Assembly: GCF_030268085.1 (NCBI RefSeq)
Contig: NZ_BSDE01000004.1
Coordinates: forward strand, 186,001 to 250,000
Direction: 5' to 3'
Length of the DNA stretch: 64,000 bases
Source: Geothrix limicola
GTDB taxonomy: Bacteria; Acidobacteriota; Holophagae; Holophagales; Holophagaceae
Part shown: positions 9,910 to 17,435 of the stretch, piece by piece
How positions within the stretch are numbered: the first letter of the stretch is position 1
Layout of the letters: each line of letters starts with the position of its first letter
Position numbers and translations under genes: made by a program
The notes under the pieces: generated by a model
What the model saw: only the letters and a program-made list of their open reading frames with translations
Told to the model about the DNA's origin: nothing
Databases searched by the model: none

Positions 9910-10328
9910 GCGCTGATCAGGGTCTTGAGACCCTCTCTGAAGAGCACGTCCACCTTCTTACCCAGCTTCCGCTGCACGCGGCCCAGGCCGAAGCTCGGAT
10001 GGTCCATCCAGGCGCCTTCCTCCCAGGGCTCGTTGACGCGGTAGGGGCGGGCCTTGGCACCACCCTGCTCCTCGGCCAGCACCTGCTGGAACTGGGAGAC
10101 GAGGGAGCCCGGGCGGGGGCCGCCCACCTTGGCGGCGGCGGGGATCCGCGGGTTGCGGGGGAGGGGTTCGGGCTTGGCCGCGCGGAACTTGTGCACAGAG
10201 CGGCAGTTCCCGCAGATGAGCTTGTCGGGCACCCCATTGGTCACGGTCAGGACCTGGTGGCGGGTCTCGCCGCCGCAGCGCCCGCAGGGCGCATCCACAT
10301 CCTGGCCTGCATAGTAAGTCTTCGTCAT
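9906..10328 (-). CDS. Zinc-ribbon protein of unknown function
   Basis: 140 residues from ATG at 10326-10328. The N-terminal half is a four-Cys zinc ribbon (APCGRCGGETRH, then LICGNCRSVH). The C-terminal half carries WMDHPSFGLGRVQRKLGKK followed by VDVLFREGLKTLI. That second motif resembles the small HPxFGxGxV beta domain seen at the end of many bacterial regulatory or UvrD-like proteins, so nucleic-acid or polymerase contact is possible but unproven. The start codon lies only 5 bases after a GCTAGTCTGG element, and the gene overlaps the exonuclease start by 3 bases, so the two form a likely leaderless two-gene unit. Confidence 0.75.
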   Translation of the reverse strand: MTKTYYAGQDVDAPCGRCGGETRHQVLTVTNGVPDKLICGNCRSVHKFRAAKPEPLPRNPRIPAAAKVGGPRPGSLVSQFQQVLAEEQGGAKARPYRVNEPWEEGAWMDHPSFGLGRVQRKLGKKVDVLFREGLKTLISA

Positions 10329-10333
10329 ACCTT

Positions 10334-10343
10334 CCAGACTAGC
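10334..10343 (-). promoter_or_regulatory. GCTAGnnTGG -10-like element, leaderless arrangement
   Basis: On the minus strand GCTAGTCTGG is followed by AAGGT and then ATG. If TAGTCT is the -10 hexamer, transcription would begin at or within a base of the A of the start codon, giving a leaderless mRNA for the zinc-ribbon/exonuclease pair. The same GCTAG..TGG core occurs before genes at 24125, 41426 and 59362. Confidence 0.5.
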
Positions 10344-10348
10344 ATCCG

Positions 10349-10756
10349 TCAGCGCGCGGCTGCGCGGTTCAGGTGCGCCGCCAGCTTCTTGTCCTCTTCG
10401 GAAATGTGGTGGGAGAGCCAGTCCCGGAGGAAATGCATGACCGGAAGGGACAGCATCTGCGAGCCCTTGTCGAGCTTCCCCTGGAGTTCCACCACCTGGC
10501 GGGTGAGGTCGTCGTGGACGGCCTTGTGCGCCTTGAAGCCGGGGTAGGCGGACCGCTGCATGAGATCCTCCTCGGTCTTGAAGTGCTCGACGGTGTAGCG
10601 GGCGAGGAAGGCGAGGGTCTTGCCGATCTCGTCCTTCCCGTGCCCCGCCTGCATCGCGTCGAACAGGGTGTTCACGTGATCGAAAAGCATCCTGTGCTGG
10701 GCGTCGATGATGGGCACGCCCACTTCGTACTTGGACTCCCACTTGATGAATGCCAT
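10349..10756 (-). CDS. Bacteriohemerythrin (oxygen-binding di-iron protein)
   Basis: 135 residues from ATG at 10754-10756, chosen because GGGAGG lies 5 bases upstream and the protein then starts MAFIKWESKYEVGV, the usual hemerythrin N-terminus. The di-iron ligands are present in order: H in DAQHRMLF, HFKTEE (H and E), HKAVHDDL (HxxxH) and HHISEEDKKL (H and D/E). The single-domain form reversibly binds O2 and may deliver or buffer it in microaerobic or anaerobic cells. It stands alone between the zinc-ribbon gene and the deacetylase gene, with its own promoter-like sequence upstream. Confidence 0.93.
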   Translation of the reverse strand: MAFIKWESKYEVGVPIIDAQHRMLFDHVNTLFDAMQAGHGKDEIGKTLAFLARYTVEHFKTEEDLMQRSAYPGFKAHKAVHDDLTRQVVELQGKLDKGSQMLSLPVMHFLRDWLSHHISEEDKKLAAHLNRAAAR

Positions 10757-10810
10757 GACGACCTCCCAGGTCGAGTCCGCCGGATTCATCGGTCGCCCTG
10801 GGACGAACAT

Positions 10811-10838
10811 GATTTATGGCGTCGAATGGTTAAATCAA
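10811..10838 (-). promoter_or_regulatory. Possible sigma70-type promoter for the bacteriohemerythrin gene
   Basis: On the minus strand TTGATT (10838-10833) is separated by 16 bases from TAAATC (10816-10811), about 55 bases before the start codon. This AT-rich patch stands out from the GC-rich surroundings. The -10 match is only partial, so confidence is modest. The TTGAT half could also suggest an FNR-type site, but its expected partner half is not present. Confidence 0.4.
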
Positions 10839-10852
10839 GTGCTGACGGGGGG

Positions 10853-12220
10853 TCAGTGAGACCCGGGCAGCACCAGGTGGCCCTGGGCGTCCAGCGCGGC
10901 GAAGCGGTAACCCTCGGCCTCCAGACGCGGGATCAGCACCGGCAGCACCTTGCCGGCCCGGTCGTGGATGTCGTGGAACAGGAGGATGCCGCGCCGTTCG
11001 TGGGCGATGAGCTTCAACACGCGGTCGGCCACGGAACTGGGCACGGGATCGGCCCAGTCCAGGCTGTCGATGTTCCAGAGGACCGAGCGCAGGTGGTAGG
11101 TCTGGAGGGCCTGCAACTGCACCGGCGTGCGGGCGCCGTAGGGGAAGCGGAACAGCTGGCTGTGCGCGCCGGGAATGGCCTGCAGCAGCTGGTCGGTCTC
11201 GCGGATCTCGAGATCCAGCGCGGCGCCGGTCTCCTTGTTGAGCTGGGCGTGGGTGTAGCTGTGGTTGCCCACGACGAAGCCCCCCTTCACCAGATCCTCG
11301 GTGATGCTGGAGAGGGGATTCAGCTTGACCTGGCCCGAGGTTTCCTGGGCGCCGAGGTTGCGACCCACTTCGAAGAACAGGGCCGGCACCTGCTCCTTCT
11401 GCAGGAGGGCCTTGATCTCCTCGGTGTAGATCCGGTGGGGGCCGTCGTCGAAGCTGAGGATGAGCACCTTGTCGGGAAGCTCGGTGCCGTTGATCTCGCC
11501 GCTGCCCTGGAGACCCGCGGCCGGGGAGGCGATGGCCGGGCCCTTGAGCAGCGGATCGAGCGGGATTCGCTTCTGGAGTTCGGTGACATAGGCGGTCCAG
11601 CGCGCCCGCGAGCCTCCCTGGGCCTGGACGCCCGGGCCTCCGAAGACGCGCTGGTACTCCGTTTCCACGAGGCGCTCCACCCGGTCCACCTCGGCGAGAT
11701 CGCGGGCCAGGCGCTGGTTGAGCATCAGGCCGCCGGGGCTGGTGTCGTGGCGGAGCGGCTTCTGGAGGATCCGCAGCGAATCCCGGAAGGCGAGCCGGTC
11801 CAGTTCGAGCAGCTCCGGGTCGGCTTCCATCCAATCGAGCAGCGCGGCGACCACGGGATCGCGCTGGGCGGCGGGCTGCCCGGCCAGCCGCGTCAGCGCG
11901 GTGTTCAGCTGGTGGACCAGGTCGCGACGCTCGTGGTGCAGGCGATGGCCGACGGCCAGGGCGCGTTCCAGGTCAGGCCCCTTGAGGTTCGCTTCGTCGG
12001 CGAACAGCACAATCAGCTGGCGGTGCACCTCCAGATCGGCCCGCAGCGCCTCCAGCAGCGGCGCAGTGCCGGCCGGTTCCGGGCGGGCCGTGGCTTCGGC
12101 GAGGGTGGCCGCGACGGCCAGGGGCGGACGGGTAGCGACCTTTGCGCGCTGATGGCGCAGGGGCCACAGCGCGCCCGCCGCGAGCGCCAAGAGGAGGAGG
12201 GGCCAGGTTTTCCGCAGCAT
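10853..12220 (-). CDS. Polysaccharide deacetylase (NodB domain), membrane-anchored
   Basis: 455 residues. An N-terminal signal-anchor (WPLLLLALAAGALWPL) is followed by a helical region of about 200 residues without recognised motifs, then a carbohydrate esterase family 4 (NodB) domain from about residue 250. Motif 1 is FDDGPH (257-262), motif 2 is GNHSYTH (near 318-324, both metal His present), motif 3 is RFPYGAR, and later WNIDSLDWADP and LLFHDIH complete the active site. The enzyme should remove N-acetyl or O-acetyl groups from a cell-surface polysaccharide or peptidoglycan in the periplasm. The gene begins one base after the valS stop, so it is probably expressed with valS. Confidence 0.9.
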   Translation of the reverse strand: MLRKTWPLLLLALAAGALWPLRHQRAKVATRPPLAVAATLAEATARPEPAGTAPLLEALRADLEVHRQLIVLFADEANLKGPDLERALAVGHRLHHERRDLVHQLNTALTRLAGQPAAQRDPVVAALLDWMEADPELLELDRLAFRDSLRILQKPLRHDTSPGGLMLNQRLARDLAEVDRVERLVETEYQRVFGGPGVQAQGGSRARWTAYVTELQKRIPLDPLLKGPAIASPAAGLQGSGEINGTELPDKVLILSFDDGPHRIYTEEIKALLQKEQVPALFFEVGRNLGAQETSGQVKLNPLSSITEDLVKGGFVVGNHSYTHAQLNKETGAALDLEIRETDQLLQAIPGAHSQLFRFPYGARTPVQLQALQTYHLRSVLWNIDSLDWADPVPSSVADRVLKLIAHERRGILLFHDIHDRAGKVLPVLIPRLEAEGYRFAALDAQGHLVLPGSH

Positions 12221-12221
12221 G

Positions 12222-14831
12222 TCAGCCCAGCAGGGCCTTCACCTGGACGAGGCGCTGCTCCTTCTCCTCGGCCTGGCCGCGCAGCTTGGCCACGGCGGCC
12301 TCGGGGGCCTTGGTGACGAAGCTTTCGTCGGCGAGGCGGGCGCGAAGGGGTTCCAGCTCCTTCTCTAGCTTGGCCAGTTCCTTTTCGAGCTTGGCCTTTT
12401 CGGCGACGGGATCCTTGAGGCCCGCCAGCTCCAGGGCCAGGGTGCCGCCCGCGACCACGGCCACGGTGCGGGTGGCCGTGGCCAGCTCGTCCTTGGTGAA
12501 GGTGACCGATTCCAGCCGTGCGATGGATTTCAGGGCCTCGGCGAAGGGTTCCAGTTCCATCAGTGAACAGAAGGCGGGCACGCGCTTGGCGGGATCCACG
12601 CCCTGCTCGGCCTTGAGGCGGAGGAAGGCCGAGAGCACTTCCTGGAAGCGGGGGATGATCGTCGCGTCGCCGCCCGTGATCTGAAGGTCCTTTTCATCCG
12701 TTGGCCAGCTTCGCAGAGCCAGGAGAGCAGGCTCTGAATCCGGTAATCGGGGCGCGATGACCGCCTCGTGGATCTCTTCGGTGAGGAAGGGCACGAAGGG
12801 ATGCAGGGCGCGCAGCAGGATGTCGAGGAAGTGCAGGATGGCGGCCTTCTGCCCGGCCGTGCCGCTCACCAGCTGCACCTTGGCCAGCTCGATGTAGGTG
12901 GCGCAGAAATCATCCCAGACCAGGTGGTAGAGCAGGTCCGAGGCCTCGTGGAAGCGGAACTCCTCGAGCGCCTTCGTGACGGCGGTGAGCGTGTCCCTCA
13001 TCTCCTTGATCATCCAGAATTCGGCCTCGCCGAATTCGGGCGTCGTTTCGAGCGTGATGGATTCGTCGAGGTTCATCTGCACGAAGCGTGATGCGTTCCA
13101 CAGCTTGTTGCAGAAGTTCCGGGAGGCCTCCAGACGCGCCGTGCTCATGGCGATGTCGGTGCCCGGCGCGGCCATGATGGCCAGTGAGAAGCGGAGGGCG
13201 TCGGTGCCGTACTCCTCCATCACTTCGAGCGGGTCGATGACGTTGCCCTTGGTCTTGCTCATCTTCTGGCCGCTGGCATCGCGCACGAGGCTGTTGAAGT
13301 AGACCTTGCGGAAGGGCACCTCGCCCATCCAGGTGAGGCCCGCCATGGCCATGCGCGCCACCCAGAAGAACAGGATGTCGTAGCCCGTGATGAGCACGCT
13401 GGTGGGGTAGTAGCGCTTGAGCTCCTCGGTCTCCTCGGGCCAGCCGAAGACGCTGAAGGGCCACAGGGCCGAGCTGAACCAGGTGTCCAGCGTGTCGGGG
13501 TCCTGAGTGAGTTTCGTACTGCCGCAGGTGCAGGCGGCCGGGGCTTCCATCTCCACGTGCAGCTCGCCGCAGGCGTCGCAGGTCCAGGCCGGGATGCGGT
13601 GGCCCCAGACGAGCTGGCGGCTGATGCACCAATCCTGGATGTTGGTGAGCCAATGGTTCCACACGGCCGTGTGATGTTCGGGCGTGAACTGGATGGCACC
13701 CGAATTGACGGCGTCGAGCGCCTTGGCGGCGGCGTCTTTGACATCCATGAACCACTGCTCGCTGACGAGGGGCTCCAGCACGGCGCCGCTGCGGTCGCTG
13801 AGGCTGATCTTGTTGGTGTAGTCCTCCACCTTCACGAGGAAGCCCTGCTCCTCCAGATCGGCCACCACGCGCTTGCGGGCCTCGAAGCGGTCCAGGCCCG
13901 CGTAGGCGCCCGCTGCGGCGGTCATCTTGGCGTCGAAGCCGATGATGGTGATGGAGTCCAGCTTCAGGCGCTGGCCCGCGGCGAAGTCGTTGGGATCGTG
14001 GGCCGGCGTCACCTTCACGCAGCCCGTGCCGAAGGCGGGATCGACGAAGGTGTCGGCCACCACGGGGATCTGCCGGCCCGTGAGCGGATGGTTCATGAGC
14101 TTGCCGATCATGCCCTGGTAGCGCTCGTCGTCGGGATGCACGGCCACGGCGGTATCGCCGAGCATGGTCTCGGGGCGGGTGGTGGCCACGACGACGTCGC
14201 CGCTGCCGTCTGCCAGCGGATAGCGCAGGTGCCAGAGCTTGCCGCGGCGCTCCTCGTACTTCACTTCGAGATCGCTGAGCGCGGTCTGCAGGGCGGGATC
14301 CCACTGGATCATGCGGGGGCCGCGGTAGATGCGGCCGGCACGGTAGCTTTCGACGAAGACCTTGCGCACGGCCTTGTTGAGCGCGGGATCCAGGGTGAAG
14401 CGGTTGCGCGTCCAATCCACGGAGCAGCCCAGGCGCTTGAGCTGGTGCTCGATGGCGCCCTGATTCTTCTCCTTCCAGTCCCAGATGCGCTTCTCGAACG
14501 CATCGCGGCCCAGCTGGTGGCGGTCCGTGCCTTCGGCCTTGAGCTGGCGCTCCACCATCATCTGGGTGGCGATGCCGGCGTGATCCGTACCCGGCACCCA
14601 CAGGGCGTCGAAGCCCTGGGCCCGCTTGAAGCGCGTGAGCACGTCATGCAGGGTGTTCACGAGGGCGTGGCCCATGTGCAGGTTGCCCGTGATGTTGGGC
14701 GGGGGAATCACGATGGACCAGGGCTCCTTGCCGCTCTTGGGCGCGGCCTCGAAGGCCTTGGATTCCTCCCACACCGAATACCAGCGGGTCTGCGCCGTCT
14801 TGAAATCGAAAGCCTTGTCCATTTCGTGCAT
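12222..14831 (-). CDS. valS: Valyl-tRNA synthetase
   Basis: 869 residues from ATG at 14829-14831. The product starts MHEMDKAFDFKTAQTRWY, the classical ValRS N-terminus, with AAGGA six bases upstream. An in-frame extension to 14912 would translate the inverted repeat described separately and is unlikely. The HIGH-type motif is GNLHMGHAL, the KMSKS motif is KMSKTKGN, and the editing domain, anticodon-binding domain and C-terminal coiled-coil tRNA arm (LEKELAKLEKELEPLRARL) are all recognisable. It charges tRNA-Val in the cytoplasm. No T-box specifier structure is apparent upstream. Confidence 0.97.
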   Translation of the reverse strand: MHEMDKAFDFKTAQTRWYSVWEESKAFEAAPKSGKEPWSIVIPPPNITGNLHMGHALVNTLHDVLTRFKRAQGFDALWVPGTDHAGIATQMMVERQLKAEGTDRHQLGRDAFEKRIWDWKEKNQGAIEHQLKRLGCSVDWTRNRFTLDPALNKAVRKVFVESYRAGRIYRGPRMIQWDPALQTALSDLEVKYEERRGKLWHLRYPLADGSGDVVVATTRPETMLGDTAVAVHPDDERYQGMIGKLMNHPLTGRQIPVVADTFVDPAFGTGCVKVTPAHDPNDFAAGQRLKLDSITIIGFDAKMTAAAGAYAGLDRFEARKRVVADLEEQGFLVKVEDYTNKISLSDRSGAVLEPLVSEQWFMDVKDAAAKALDAVNSGAIQFTPEHHTAVWNHWLTNIQDWCISRQLVWGHRIPAWTCDACGELHVEMEAPAACTCGSTKLTQDPDTLDTWFSSALWPFSVFGWPEETEELKRYYPTSVLITGYDILFFWVARMAMAGLTWMGEVPFRKVYFNSLVRDASGQKMSKTKGNVIDPLEVMEEYGTDALRFSLAIMAAPGTDIAMSTARLEASRNFCNKLWNASRFVQMNLDESITLETTPEFGEAEFWMIKEMRDTLTAVTKALEEFRFHEASDLLYHLVWDDFCATYIELAKVQLVSGTAGQKAAILHFLDILLRALHPFVPFLTEEIHEAVIAPRLPDSEPALLALRSWPTDEKDLQITGGDATIIPRFQEVLSAFLRLKAEQGVDPAKRVPAFCSLMELEPFAEALKSIARLESVTFTKDELATATRTVAVVAGGTLALELAGLKDPVAEKAKLEKELAKLEKELEPLRARLADESFVTKAPEAAVAKLRGQAEEKEQRLVQVKALLG

Positions 14832-14854
14832 TGAAATCCTTGTCTTGGCCTTTT

Positions 14855-14888
14855 CCAACTCGAAATCGGCGAGCCGATTTCGAGTTGG
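14855..14888. repeat. Perfect inverted repeat (16-bp arms, 2-base centre) before valS
   Basis: The left arm at 14855-14870 (CCAACTCGAAATCGGC) and right arm at 14873-14888 (GCCGATTTCGAGTTGG) are exact reverse complements around the dinucleotide GA. The structure lies 24 bases upstream of the valS ATG. Neither side is followed by a T-run, so it is not a standard terminator. As RNA it would form a very stable hairpin in the valS leader; as DNA it could be an operator. Confidence 0.8.
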
Positions 14889-14993
14889 TACGGACATGGT
14901 GGGAACCGCCAACCCAATAAATCAGTTTACCCATGGAAGAAGGAGGGTTCCAGGAGGGTTCGGGAGAGGTGACTCCCAGGTCCGTTGGAATGC

Positions 14994-15003
14994 GATACCA
15001 TGG
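14994..15003 (+). promoter_or_regulatory. TAnnnTGG-type -10-like element before the cytochrome gene
   Basis: GATACCATGG with TACCAT as a possible -10 hexamer, 34 bases upstream of the ATG at 15038. It matches the window-wide pattern, with no clear -35. Confidence 0.35.
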
Positions 15004-15037
15004 TCGCCATTCGTCCGGAACGGGGACGGGAGGGCAC

Positions 15038-15388
15038 ATGCGTCTTCTGCGGATCGTGGCACTGGGACTAGCTGGCGCCCTGGCGGCCGGGCTTGGCGCG
15101 GCCGAGGAGCAGCGGACCCTGCCCGCGCCCCACACCAAGGCCAAGCTCATCTGCCACGACTGCCATCAGAAGGAGAAGCCCACCTCGGCCGCTGTGCCCG
15201 ACGAGGCCTGCATGGTCTGCCATGGCGACTATCCGGCCATGAAGGCGCTCACGAAGGACGCCAAGCCCAACCCGCACGGATCTCCGCACGATCCCATCCT
15301 CTGCACGGAATGCCACCGCCAGCACAAGCCGCCGGTGGTGAAATGCCTGGAATGCCACGAAGGGAAATTCACCTTCAAGATCAAATGA
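15038..15388 (+). CDS. Exported tetraheme c-type cytochrome (c3-like)
   Basis: 116 residues from ATG at 15038 (GGGAGG 4-9 bases upstream). A signal peptide (LLRIVALGLAGALAAGLGAA) is followed by four CxxCH heme-attachment sites in about 85 residues: CHDCH, CMVCH, CTECH and CLECH. Additional His residues (PHTK, NPHGSPHDP, HRQHKPP) could serve as distal ligands. Size and heme count match the small tetraheme/c3-type periplasmic electron carriers of metal-reducing bacteria. It probably shuttles electrons across the periplasm. The nearest gene downstream, 42 bases on, encodes a HlyD-type adaptor. Confidence 0.9.
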   Translation: MRLLRIVALGLAGALAAGLGAAEEQRTLPAPHTKAKLICHDCHQKEKPTSAAVPDEACMVCHGDYPAMKALTKDAKPNPHGSPHDPILCTECHRQHKPPVVKCLECHEGKFTFKIK

Positions 15389-15430
15389 AGCAGGCGTCAT
15401 GACAGGATAGGGGCAGAGGTGAGTGATCCC

Positions 15431-16156
15431 ATGCCCCTTCGAATGCTGCTCCTGTCGATGTTGATGCTTGGATCCCTGGAGGCGAGGGCCGGAGCCCTGA
15501 TCGAGGGCACGGTGCTGCCCTTCCGCCAGGTGGAGGTGAGCGCGCCCGTCTCCAGTCGCATCGTCGAGATGAAAGTGAAGGAGGGCGATGCCGTGAAGCA
15601 GGGCCAGCCCCTGGCCCTGCTCTACGGAAGGCTGGAGGAGCTGGAGATGCAGCGGGCCAAGGCCCTGCTGGAGCGCCGCGAATTCGAAGCCAAGGGGGCC
15701 AAGCGGCTCTACGAAAACAAGATCATTCCCGAATCGAAGGCGCTCGAAATGCGCATCGAGCTGGACTTGGCGCGCCTGCAGTACGAGAGCGCGGCCGAGC
15801 AGGTGCGCCTGCGCACGGTGCTGGCCCCCATGGATGGCGTGGTGGTCACGCGCACCCACGAGGTGGGCGAAAGCGTGTCCACCGCGCAGCCGATGTTCCG
15901 CATCCTCGACCTCAGCCGCGTGCTGGTGCAGGTGGCCGTGGGGCCGAGGACCGTCGCCTCCCTCGCGCTCGGGCAGAAGGTCCGCGTCTCCCTGCCCCAG
16001 ACGCCCGATTCGTCCGAGCTGAAGGGCGAGGTGGCGCTGGTGGATCCCTGCGCGGATGCCGAAGGCAAGGTGCGGGTGCGCGTGATGGTGGAGAACCCGG
16101 AGCGGCATATCCGGTCCGGGATCAAGGCCTTGGTGGAGCTGCCCAGCTCGAAGTGA
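15431..16156 (+). CDS. HlyD/RND-type periplasmic adaptor, orphan
   Basis: 241 residues from ATG at 15431; GTG at 15419 in the same frame is an alternative. A signal peptide (MLLLSMLMLGSLEARA) leads to a lipoyl-like half (VEVSAPVSSRIVEMKVKEGD), a coiled-coil hairpin (about residues 75-130, rich in Glu, Arg and Ala), the second lipoyl half (LAPMDGVVVTRTHEVGE) and a beta-barrel domain. This is the membrane-fusion protein architecture, but shorter than usual adaptors (about 350-400) and with no pump or TolC gene beside it. It follows the tetraheme cytochrome by 42 bases. It could pair with a distant transporter, or act in envelope stress or metal handling; this is unresolved. Confidence 0.82.
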   Translation: MPLRMLLLSMLMLGSLEARAGALIEGTVLPFRQVEVSAPVSSRIVEMKVKEGDAVKQGQPLALLYGRLEELEMQRAKALLERREFEAKGAKRLYENKIIPESKALEMRIELDLARLQYESAAEQVRLRTVLAPMDGVVVTRTHEVGESVSTAQPMFRILDLSRVLVQVAVGPRTVASLALGQKVRVSLPQTPDSSELKGEVALVDPCADAEGKVRVRVMVENPERHIRSGIKALVELPSSK

Positions 16157-16165
16157 CCGGTCCGA

Positions 16166-16411
16166 TCAGAGCTTCTTGTGGGTGCCGTCGCACATGGGTT
16201 TGGTGCCCGTGTGCTTGCAGGCGCAGAACCACTTGGACCCGGTGACATCGGCGGTGTAGGCCATGGGCGTGAAGGGACCGCCCTTGTGCGAGCCGTCGCA
16301 GAAGGGCTGGCTCTTGCTCAGGCCGCAGGCGCACCAGTGGTAGGTCTTTCCGGCTTCGACCTCGACCTTGCAGGGGGCCTTCTGGGCGATGTGGGGCGTG
16401 GAATCCGACAT
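16166..16411 (-). CDS. Double CDGSH-type iron-sulfur protein
   Basis: 81 residues with two complete CDGSH motifs: CACGLSKSQPFCDGSH and CACKHTGTKPMCDGTH, each fitting C-x-C-x2-(S/T)-x3-P-x-C-D-G-(S/T)-H. Each should bind a [2Fe-2S] cluster through three Cys and one His, like mitoNEET. Tandem-motif bacterial members are small soluble proteins thought to act in electron or cluster transfer. The ATG at 16409-16411 gives MSDSTPHIAQKAPCKVEV, a typical start. The hemerythrin-domain gene lies upstream on the same strand, 70 bases away. Confidence 0.93.
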   Translation of the reverse strand: MSDSTPHIAQKAPCKVEVEAGKTYHWCACGLSKSQPFCDGSHKGGPFTPMAYTADVTGSKWFCACKHTGTKPMCDGTHKKL

Positions 16412-16452
16412 GGCGATCCTCCGTTCGGGGTGCCTGGCGTGGAAGGTGGAGG

Positions 16453-16462
16453 CCACTATACC
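16453..16462 (-). promoter_or_regulatory. TAnnnTGG-type -10-like element before the CDGSH gene
   Basis: On the minus strand GGTATAGTGG occurs 41 bases upstream of the CDGSH start codon. TATAGT is the best -10 match of the recurring element in this window (5 of 6 to TATAAT). Confidence 0.45.
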
Positions 16463-16481
16463 GCCGCTGTCCCCTCCGGGA

Positions 16482-17144
16482 TCAATCGCTCGACATGCGG
16501 TCCCACATGTCTTCCCATTCGAGGTCTGTCCACCATTCGCGTTCGAGCCCATCGCAGGTGACGCCGTACGAGGGGCAGGCGACGCAGCCGTCCCCGCGGT
16601 GGACCGTCGGATCATGCTGGGGAGGGTAGGCCGCGATCAGGGCCTCGCCGACCTCGCGGGCCTGGCGCTCCTCCCCGCTCATGGGGCGGGAGGGCAGGTC
16701 CTGCACGTGGAAGCGGCGCAGGCGTTCCTGGCCTTCGGGAAAGAGGACGGAATTCTCGGCGTCGATGTGGCGCCAGAGGGCATGGCTGTAATCCACCGCC
16801 AGGGCCTGCAGCAGCTGGCGCTCCGCGTCGTCGGCGAGGGGGCCGCCGATCAGGTGCTCCATGGCGTCCAGCAGGGCGGCCATGCGCTGGTGTTCGCCCG
16901 TGAGCGCGGCGACGGGCCCGCGTTCCGCGGGGACCTCGGCCCTTTCGACCAGGGCTCGGAAGAGCACCTGCTCCTCCTTCTCGTGATGGAAGTCCCCGGC
17001 GAAACGGCGGAAGAAGGCCATGAAGCGCGGCCCATCCCCCGGGTCGCCCTGGGCCGCCAGGCGCGCCGTCACGAAGGCCCGCAGCGAGCCCAGCACCTGC
17101 TCGATGAGGGCGTGTTCGGCGCGGAGATCCTCGATGAGCTGCAT
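16482..17144 (-). CDS. Hemerythrin HHE-domain protein with Cys-rich tail
   Basis: 220 residues from ATG at 17142-17144. The first 145 residues form an HHE four-helix bundle: EHALIEQVL, FHHEKEEQVLF (H-H-E-x-x-E), GEHQRMAALL and WRHIDAENSVLFP supply His and Glu iron ligands. This is the RIC/YtfE-like class rather than the small bacteriohemerythrin seen at 10.7 kb. The C-terminal tail after residue 175 adds GDGCVACPSYGVTCDG, a possible metal or redox site, followed by a Trp/Asp-rich end. It may respond to O2, NO or iron, or assist Fe-S repair; the neighbouring CDGSH gene fits an iron-redox theme, which is inference. Confidence 0.85.
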   Translation of the reverse strand: MQLIEDLRAEHALIEQVLGSLRAFVTARLAAQGDPGDGPRFMAFFRRFAGDFHHEKEEQVLFRALVERAEVPAERGPVAALTGEHQRMAALLDAMEHLIGGPLADDAERQLLQALAVDYSHALWRHIDAENSVLFPEGQERLRRFHVQDLPSRPMSGEERQAREVGEALIAAYPPQHDPTVHRGDGCVACPSYGVTCDGLEREWWTDLEWEDMWDRMSSD

Positions 17145-17397
17145 GGGGCCTCGTGGGACGTCCTTCGGACGGTTCGGATGGTTCCGGGGTGGGATCAAAG
17201 GGTCCGTTCCCATTCTCGCAGGCCCGGAGGTGCTCCAGGTCGCTTGCGCGGAGATGCATCTGCATATCTGACGTGAATGGGGCCTGTTTTTTCTAATGAC
17301 TGGCTTGCAAGGGCGGGGCAAGGGGTTCATGGTGGTCAGGCTCGTAATTCGTCCTGCCCTCCCGGCACGTATGACAGAAACAGCCTTGATCAACCCC

Positions 17398-17415
17398 GGC
17401 GCCCCGTCGGGCGCC
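17398..17415 (+). other. GC-rich hairpin in the leader of the duplicated-domain exported protein
   Basis: GGCGCCC (17398-17404) and GGGCGCC (17409-17415) pair around CGTC, about 20 bases before the ATG at 17436. The hairpin sits just before the AGGAGA ribosome site. The 17145-17435 intergenic stretch, between divergent genes, otherwise shows no motif I can name. Confidence 0.4.
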
Positions 17416-17435
17416 CCCCTATTCAGGAGACTGTC

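Noticed and set aside
10842-10856. Terminator-like hairpin CTGAC...GTCAG at the deacetylase stop
   Set aside because: Only 5 bp of stem, overlaps the stop codon and has no T-run.
14832-14912. Longer valS start at 14912
   Set aside because: It would translate the inverted repeat into an N-terminal extension not found in ValRS; the ATG at 14831 has a ribosome site and the family's usual N-terminus.
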